A DNA stretch of 35,599 nucleotides. Source: CAYONP01 sp964405335 (lineage in GTDB: Bacteria; Armatimonadota; UBA10988). A model generated the notes under the pieces. It made no database searches and was not told the origin of the DNA. It worked only from the letters and a program-made list of their open reading frames with translations. The stretch is taken from positions 1-35,599 of the forward strand of contig CAYONP010000063.1 of assembly GCA_964405335.1 (NCBI GenBank), read 5' to 3'. Within the stretch, counting starts at the first letter, position 1. Each line of letters starts with the position of its first letter. This document shows, one piece after another, positions 30,459 to 35,599 of the stretch. The translations under genes and the position numbers were made by a program.

Positions 30459-33400
30459 CAAGGCGCTCCAGGACCAGCTTGTCCACGAACAGGTTGCGAT
30501 CATCGGCCGGCGGGCGGTAAAGGTCGTTGCGGTAATCGAGCCGCAGCGTGACGGCGCCGGCCGGCAGCTCCAGCTCGGTGGCGAACTCGCTCCAGTCGGG
30601 CCGATCGACCTCGATTGCCCCAACCTCCGCGCCGTTGACCAGCAGCGTGGCGATCGGCCAGCCGCCGGCCGCCGGGTCGCCGCGAGCGACGAGCGACAGG
30701 CGGTACCGGCCGGCGGCGCGGACGTCGAGTTCGACCTCGGCCCAGCCGCTCTGCCCGAACCGCATGTGATCGCCGGCCGGCCCGAGATACTGCAAACCCG
30801 GCTGCGGGCGCATCGACTCGCCCTCGATCACGGTGCCGGCGCGGCTGGCAAAGTCGGCGCCGAGAGCGGTCAGCAGCGAGGCGAGGTAGCGCCGGGCCTT
30901 GGCCTGGTTGCCGCCCGGCGCGGTCCAGCGCACCTGGTCGAGCACCACCAGCCCGGCGCCCACCGGCTTGGCCAGCAGCGCCGCCGGCGAGGTCAACGGC
31001 GTCATGCCGAACGGCTCAGCCGTCGGAGCGATGGAGAGCGAGTCGATGAACGCGTTGCGGTCCTCGGTCGGCGAGTTGCGGTCGTTGACGAAGGCCAGCT
31101 CGACGGTGTGCCGGCCGACGGTCAGCCGTGCCGCCACGCCATAGCTGTCCGGTCCGCGGCTCGCCAGGTAGACCTCGCCCACCCGCGTGCCGTCAAGGCT
31201 GACGGCGATCTGCGGGTAGACGCCTTCGCACGGCGTGCCCCAGCCGGTGACGCCGACGACGTAATCGCCGTCGGCCGCCGCCTCTATCTCCCCGGTCACC
31301 GTGCCGTGGCTGGCCAGCAGCACATGGTCGCCGTTGACCTGCACCACCGGCCCGTCGACGCGTAGCGCTTCGGCCTGGTAGACGGTGCCGGCGCCGGTCG
31401 TGACCTTCGGCACGGCCACGGCGACGGCCTGGTCGGCGAACCGCGGCCGTGCCGCCCAGCCGACCACCGCCTCGGCCGGGCCGAGCCAGTAGAGGTCCTC
31501 GCGGAACAGGTGGCCGAGCAGCGGCGAGTCGGCCGACTCGAGCCGCGACACCGCTGCCGGCGCGGCGGCCAGCCCCAAGCCGGTGATGCCGAGCGCCTCG
31601 AGCGCGGCGGCCCGCTCGGGGCGGAGGTGGCTGATCAGCAGCCGGCCGCCACCCTCGACCCAGCCACGCAGCCGCGGCTCGCGCAGGGCCGCCTCGCTCG
31701 GCTCGACCAGCACCGTCACCGCGCCGCCGAAGTCGCCCGGCTCGTACCGCAGGCCGATGGCATCCAGCTCGGCTCGGGCCTCGGCCCCGGCGGCGACGAC
31801 CGTCTCGCCGCGCTCCGGCGTGTAGGTGTCGAGGTAGCGCAGCAGGTTCGCCGCCAGCCGCCGCGCGGACGGCTCGGCGTCGAGTTTGGGCAACAGCTCC
31901 AGGCCACAGAAGAGGGCCACGCCGTCACCGCGGCGCAGCTCCAGCAGCGGCGCGTGGCTGACCCCGGCGGCGCTGCCGCTGACGATGATCGGCACCGCGC
32001 CGCCGAACGTGGGCCGCTGCGGCTCGTGTCGCCCGACCAGGTGGTCGCCGCGCCAGAACATCAAGTCGTCGTCGGCGAGGCCGGCGAGCACCGGATGGTC
32101 GGCCACGCCGGCGAAGGTCATGGTCGAGGCACGGTCGCTGCCGGCCACGCCGAACAGCGCCGAGGGGAGCTGCGCCTGCGGCAGGATGAGCAGCCGCCCG
32201 CCGCCGCGGACGTAGCCCACCAGCCGCTCGGAGCCGGCCGCTTCGCCGATGACCACCGGTCCGGCCGGCCGGTCGCTCGGCGCCAGGGCGTCCTCGGCCA
32301 CCACCAGAATCGGCGGCAGGTCGCCGTCGAGGCCCGGGACAGGCACCGTCGCCAGCCCGGCGGCGGCCAGCCGCTCGACCAGGCCGGTGGCCGCCGGATC
32401 ATAGACGCCGACCGGCCGCGCCGGCTGTGCCAGCGGCTCGCGCTCGACCACGGCGACCGCGAACTCGTCGTGGAAGACCTCGTCCCGCCCGCCGGTCAAG
32501 GTGACCACGAGCCGCTCGGCGCCGGCCGGCGCGACGAGGGTGACGGTCTCGACCCGGTGCGCGCCCGGCTCGAGGCGGCCGAGCTCGAGCTGCTGGCTCG
32601 GCCCCGGCTCGAAAGCGACCCGCAGCGTCAGCTCGCGCGGCGAAAGCGTGTCGTTGTGGAGGTCGAGCGTGCGCGACACCTCGTCGCCGGCGAAGAAGCG
32701 CGTATCGTACTCGCGGGCAAAGGCGGCGATCGGCCGGTAGGCGTCCTGGTGGGCCAGCCAGCAGGGGTTGGTCTCGTCGAGCGGCCCGTGCTCGTTCACC
32801 GTCCACGGGCTCATGCCGCTCAGCTCGGCGCGGCGGTACGAGCGGATCTGCATCGCCCAGCTCAGCGCCTTGGCCTCGGTGCGCGCGCGCTGGTAGCCGC
32901 GATATGCCGCGTCGCCGAGCCAGACGGTGGACCAGTCGGGGTTGTTCGACGGCACCCAGAGGAACTCACCGATGTAGAGCGGCTTGTCGCGCCGCCAGAC
33001 AAACGGATCGTCGTCCCACAGGAAGCCGCCCCCACCGGCGGCGTTGGGCGCCGGGCCGGGGAGCCAGTCGCCCGCCTGCGGCCACTGATAGACCCGCGGC
33101 CATTCGTTCGGGTAGTGCATCCCGATCACGTCGGCCCGGCCACCCGGGTCGCCGTCGGATTCGTAGGTTACCGGCCGGGTCGGGTCGAGCCCGCGCACGT
33201 CGTCGGCCAGCGCCGCCAGGGCCGCCGCGCGCTCAGGCGTGTTGTCGTTCAGCCGCGCGCCGGTCAACTCGTTCTCCAGGCTCCACATCACCACCGAGGC
33301 GTGATTGCCCAGGTGCTCGACCATGTTCAGCAGGTGCGCCCGGTAGTTGTCCCACCAGCGCGGGTCGTCGAGCCGGTAGATGCCGTCGTCGTTCCACACC

Positions 33401-34470
33401 GCGCCCTCGGGGATCATCAGCACGCCGACCTCGTCGGCGACGGTGTACCAGTTCTCCGGCCAGGGCTGCGTGTGGGTGCGGAAGACGTGCGTGTTGGCCC
33501 GCTTGATCGCCAGCAGCGTCTCGCGTACGCGCTCGTCGCTGTAGGGCGGCGTCGGCGGCCACCAGCTCGTCGCCAGCAGGTGGATCTTCGCGCCGTTGAG
33601 GTAGAAGTCGCCGCCGTCGCACCAGAGCTCGCGGAAGCCGAACGGGATCCGCTGCTCGTCCTCGCCGACGGCCAAGCGCAGCGTGTAGAGGTAGGGATCT
33701 TCGTGGCTCCAGTAGCGCGGCTGCGGCCAGGCGGCGGTGAGCGACACCGCGTCGTCGGCAGTGGTCACCTCGGGCAGCTCGAGGGCGACCGCGCCGTCGG
33801 CGTCGAGGACGGTTGCCCGGACCGGCACCGGTCCGTCGCGCGGGCCGTCGATGTCGATGCCAACCTCGATCACGCCACGCCGGACCGAGGTGACGATGCG
33901 CACCGAGGCAGCGCGGACCGGACTGACGGCGACCAGCGAACAGCGGTCCCAGATGCCGAACTGGCTGATCAACCCGCCGACCGGCGAGAGCACGCGATCG
34001 GTCGGCTGCTCACGCACTTGCGCCTGGTTGGTCCACTCGACCCGCTCGGCTGCGGGATCGAACACGCCGGTCCAGTCGTGCGCGCCGACCAGAATCTCGT
34101 TCACCTCGCCGAACCGCACCGCCGCGGTGATGTCGAGCTCGAACGCGTCGTAGCCGTTGTAGCAGCCGCCGACCGGCGTGCCGTTGACCAGCACGCGGCT
34201 GTTCCAGCGCACGCCGCCGAAGCGGATCAGCACATGCCGCCCGCGCCAGGCGGCGGGCACGTCGACCGAGCGCCGGAACCAGGCCGCGCCGTAGTCATAG
34301 CCGTTGAGCACGCCGGGCACGGTGACTTCGGCCCAGTCGCCGGCGGGCGGCGTTTCCAGGTCGGAGACCCGCGCAGACTGCCAGGTTCCGGACAGATCGA
34401 TCGCCTCGCGCGGCAGGGCGCCGGCGGCAGTGGCGATGACCAACGGCCAGACGATTCGCATGAGACCCAT
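30451..34470 (-). CDS. Giant exported GH2-family beta-glycosidase with C-terminal carbohydrate-binding modules
   Basis: A 1339-residue protein. A signal peptide (MGLMRIVWPLVIATAAGALP) precedes a jelly-roll sugar-binding domain (about 25-185), an Ig-like domain and a GH2 TIM barrel. The acid/base is E401 in WSLENELTG and the nucleophile E502 in YIGEFLW. Residues about 700-1060 contain Rossmann-like, amidotransferase-shaped segments (VVIGEAAGSERLVGYVRGGG, RLLISHLRPERAAAL). Two C-terminal modules each end in an Asp-Arg-Asn signature: NDRNSPTEDRNAFIDSLSI and RNDLYRPPADDRNLFVDKL, like calcium-dependent xylan-binding CBM36/60. ATG 34470 has a GAGGCG site. It lies 32 bases behind the nucleotidyltransferase gene. 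Beta-galactosidase, glucuronidase or mannosidase activities are all possible. Confidence 0.85.
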   Translation of the reverse strand: MGLMRIVWPLVIATAAGALPREAIDLSGTWQSARVSDLETPPAGDWAEVTVPGVLNGYDYGAAWFRRSVDVPAAWRGRHVLIRFGGVRWNSRVLVNGTPVGGCYNGYDAFELDITAAVRFGEVNEILVGAHDWTGVFDPAAERVEWTNQAQVREQPTDRVLSPVGGLISQFGIWDRCSLVAVSPVRAASVRIVTSVRRGVIEVGIDIDGPRDGPVPVRATVLDADGAVALELPEVTTADDAVSLTAAWPQPRYWSHEDPYLYTLRLAVGEDEQRIPFGFRELWCDGGDFYLNGAKIHLLATSWWPPTPPYSDERVRETLLAIKRANTHVFRTHTQPWPENWYTVADEVGVLMIPEGAVWNDDGIYRLDDPRWWDNYRAHLLNMVEHLGNHASVVMWSLENELTGARLNDNTPERAAALAALADDVRGLDPTRPVTYESDGDPGGRADVIGMHYPNEWPRVYQWPQAGDWLPGPAPNAAGGGGFLWDDDPFVWRRDKPLYIGEFLWVPSNNPDWSTVWLGDAAYRGYQRARTEAKALSWAMQIRSYRRAELSGMSPWTVNEHGPLDETNPCWLAHQDAYRPIAAFAREYDTRFFAGDEVSRTLDLHNDTLSPRELTLRVAFEPGPSQQLELGRLEPGAHRVETVTLVAPAGAERLVVTLTGGRDEVFHDEFAVAVVEREPLAQPARPVGVYDPAATGLVERLAAAGLATVPVPGLDGDLPPILVVAEDALAPSDRPAGPVVIGEAAGSERLVGYVRGGGRLLILPQAQLPSALFGVAGSDRASTMTFAGVADHPVLAGLADDDLMFWRGDHLVGRHEPQRPTFGGAVPIIVSGSAAGVSHAPLLELRRGDGVALFCGLELLPKLDAEPSARRLAANLLRYLDTYTPERGETVVAAGAEARAELDAIGLRYEPGDFGGAVTVLVEPSEAALREPRLRGWVEGGGRLLISHLRPERAAALEALGITGLGLAAAPAAVSRLESADSPLLGHLFREDLYWLGPAEAVVGWAARPRFADQAVAVAVPKVTTGAGTVYQAEALRVDGPVVQVNGDHVLLASHGTVTGEIEAAADGDYVVGVTGWGTPCEGVYPQIAVSLDGTRVGEVYLASRGPDSYGVAARLTVGRHTVELAFVNDRNSPTEDRNAFIDSLSIAPTAEPFGMTPLTSPAALLAKPVGAGLVVLDQVRWTAPGGNQAKARRYLASLLTALGADFASRAGTVIEGESMRPQPGLQYLGPAGDHMRFGQSGWAEVELDVRAAGRYRLSLVARGDPAAGGWPIATLLVNGAEVGAIEVDRPDWSEFATELELPAGAVTLRLDYRNDLYRPPADDRNLFVDKLVLERLGD

Positions 34471-34502
34471 CCACGCCTCAGAGCGCTTCGCCACGGGCGC
34501 GG

Positions 34503-35432
34503 CTAACCCTCGTCGGCCAATCGGCAGCCGTCGCGCAGCCGCTCGCCGGCGCGGAGCACGGCGCCGGCCTCGAGCGAGGCGCACGGGCCGAGCACGGCGC
34601 CCCGCTCGACCACCGCGCCGTCGCCCAGGTAGACCGGTGGCACAAGCGCGCCCTCGACGCGCGCCGAGGCGGCCTGCCAGATTGCCGGCTCGCCGTCGCC
34701 CGGCGCGAGGTAGCGCCCGCAACGGTGGTGCAACAGCATGGCCGCGGCGCGGTCGAGCCCGGCACGGTCGCCCAGCGTGGCCCACAGGCCGTCGGCCAGG
34801 TGGACGTTGATCGGCACCTCGGCGGCGAGCAGGGCGGGGCAGAGCTCGGTGGTCAGGTGGTATCGCCGGCCTGCCGGGATGAACTCCCGCCAGATCCTCG
34901 GCTCGATCACCTGAAAGCCGCTGAAGTCGCCCAGCCTGCGCGCACGCCGGTCGCCGAGCCCGATGTCGCGCACCTGCCGCAGGCGGCCGGCGTCGTCGCA
35001 GCCCAGCATCTGGCGAAGCGGGCCGTGATGCGGCACGGCGACGAGCGTCAGCGGTGCGCCGGTGGCGCGGTGCGCCGCCAGCGCCGCGGCCAGGTCGAGG
35101 TCGTGGACCACGTCGGCGTTGGCGCAGAGCACCGGCTCATCGCCGAATAGCCAGTCGAACGACTTCACCGTGCCGCAGCCGTCGAGCAGGGTCGGCTCGT
35201 GCTGCCAGTGCAGCCGCACACCCCAGCGCGAACCGTCACCGAGCGCGTCGTGGAGCTGCTCGGACAGCCAGTGCGTGTTGATCGCCAGGTCGACGATGCC
35301 GAGCCGGGCGAAGGTCTCGAGCAGCGGCACGATGCAGGGCCGGCCGAGCACCGGCACGAGCGGCTTGGGCAGCCGGTCGGTCAACGGCCGCAGCCGAGTG
35401 CCCAGCCCGGCGGCGAGCAGCAGGCCCTTCAC
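34503..35432 (-). CDS. Sugar-1-phosphate nucleotidyltransferase, ManC/RmlA-like
   Basis: A 309-residue enzyme of the NTP_transferase family with MKGLLLAAGLGTRLRPLTDR at the N-terminus, PKPLVPVLGRP, a GCGTVKSFDWLF substrate-loop region and an ANADVVHDLD metal site. The C-terminal third carries hexapeptide-like repeats (VPPVYLGDGAVVERGAVLGP). It makes an NDP-sugar from a sugar 1-phosphate. The sugar is unknown; mannose 1-phosphate guanylyltransferase-like homologues are the closest in feel. GTG 35432 is the start, with a weak GGCGGTG site. It leads the minus-strand cluster with the GH2 enzyme, the LarA-like protein and the ABC ATPase. Confidence 0.85.
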   Translation of the reverse strand: MKGLLLAAGLGTRLRPLTDRLPKPLVPVLGRPCIVPLLETFARLGIVDLAINTHWLSEQLHDALGDGSRWGVRLHWQHEPTLLDGCGTVKSFDWLFGDEPVLCANADVVHDLDLAAALAAHRATGAPLTLVAVPHHGPLRQMLGCDDAGRLRQVRDIGLGDRRARRLGDFSGFQVIEPRIWREFIPAGRRYHLTTELCPALLAAEVPINVHLADGLWATLGDRAGLDRAAAMLLHHRCGRYLAPGDGEPAIWQAASARVEGALVPPVYLGDGAVVERGAVLGPCASLEAGAVLRAGERLRDGCRLADEG

Positions 35433-35465
35433 GCAGCACCGCCCGGGTGCGCGCAAACGGCACCT

Positions 35466-35590
35466 GTAGCGGCCCGTCGCGATGCGCCGATGGGGCGTGC
35501 GCGCCCGCCGGCTGCGCGGCCCTGATGGTCGGAGCCAGCGCCTGTAGCGGCGCATCGCAATGCGCCGATGGGGCGTGCGCGCCCGCCGGC
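35466..35590. repeat. Two direct copies of a GTAG-headed palindromic element
   Basis: A 47-base unit at 35466-35512 recurs at 35544-35590, 78 bases on, with three mismatches. Each begins with GTAG. In the second copy CGGCGCAT-CGCA-ATGCGCCG (35548-35567) is a perfect 8-base-pair hairpin; the first copy has lost two pairs. A second small hairpin, GGGCG-TGCG-CGCCC, follows in both. This fills the space upstream of the nucleotidyltransferase gene, up to the edge of the window, where more copies may lie. No coding gene is seen in it. Confidence 0.65.
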
Positions 35591-35599
35591 CGGCGCATT

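Noticed and set aside
31510..34506. Long open frame of 998 codons on the plus strand across the GH2 gene
   Set aside because: It is antisense to a gene with clear catalytic motifs, has a composition rich in Arg, Gln, His and Val typical of GC-rich shadow frames, and shows no family motif.
35466..35590. CRISPR array at the right edge
   Set aside because: The repeats are palindromic with only two units, the spacer is short and uneven, and there is no cas gene nearby; GTAG palindromes fit better.

Overview
This window is a 35.6 kb, very GC-rich and densely coding bacterial chromosome segment. Genes on both strands often overlap by 1-8 bases (ATGA, GTGA, TGATG junctions) and GTG starts are common. 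Its content suggests a free-living, carbohydrate-using bacterium with a large glycan inventory: GH20, GH2 and sialidase-like proteins, an enolase-superfamily sugar-acid dehydratase, two sugar nucleotidyltransferases and a sugar ABC ATPase. A secreted beta-propeller protein ending in a copper-amine-oxidase-N-like domain is a combination I associate with Armatimonadota and similar uncultured GC-rich lineages. That placement is inference; there is no rRNA or phylogenetic marker to settle it.

Layout. 1-3237 (+): the tail of an unknown gene, glgC, a polytopic GT39-like membrane glycosyltransferase and a DPM1-like GT2, all translationally coupled. 3218-3979 (-): a TetR regulator. 4170-7576 (+): a secreted FG-GAP/PQQ-like propeller protein overlapping an RqcH/NFACT ribosome quality control factor. 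7590-11659 (-): a three-gene sugar salvage operon (a GHMP kinase closely resembling plant galacturonokinase, a nucleotidyltransferase, a GH20 hexosaminidase). 11765-18098: mixed genes (aldo/keto reductase, zinc-ribbon/coil protein, DUF58, sialidase-like protein, DUF2795-BON protein, FmdB zinc ribbon, secondary-metabolite-type alpha/beta hydrolase, and an AbiU2-like HEPN protein with lower GC). 18168-20842: an enolase-superfamily dehydratase, a tandemly duplicated Phd/RelE-type toxin-antitoxin module whose first toxin is frameshifted, and tRNA-Lys(TTT) with a clear sigma-70 promoter. 20843-23700 (-): a class B penicillin-binding protein and FtsW/RodA partner. 23774-27456 (+): an undescribed-looking operon with a TPR-like protein, an FGE-fold protein lacking the catalytic cysteine region, and two paralogous lipoproteins that end in the same glycine-rich spacer plus a 14-residue C-terminal signature. 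27595-35432 (-): nucleotidyltransferase, a giant GH2 enzyme, a LarA-like (DUF2088) protein and an RbsA-type ABC ATPase without its permease or binding protein.

Short palindromes headed by GTAG occur at four intergenic places (12.9, 18.1, 27.5 and 35.5 kb). They have the form of REP/REPIN elements mobilised by RAYT transposases; two of them supply the stop codon of the adjacent gene. No CRISPR array, prophage, insertion sequence or rRNA is visible, and no gap longer than 300 bases lacks a gene.

The strongest candidates for something new are the TPR/FGE-like/twin-lipoprotein operon and the bacterial galacturonokinase-type salvage cluster.
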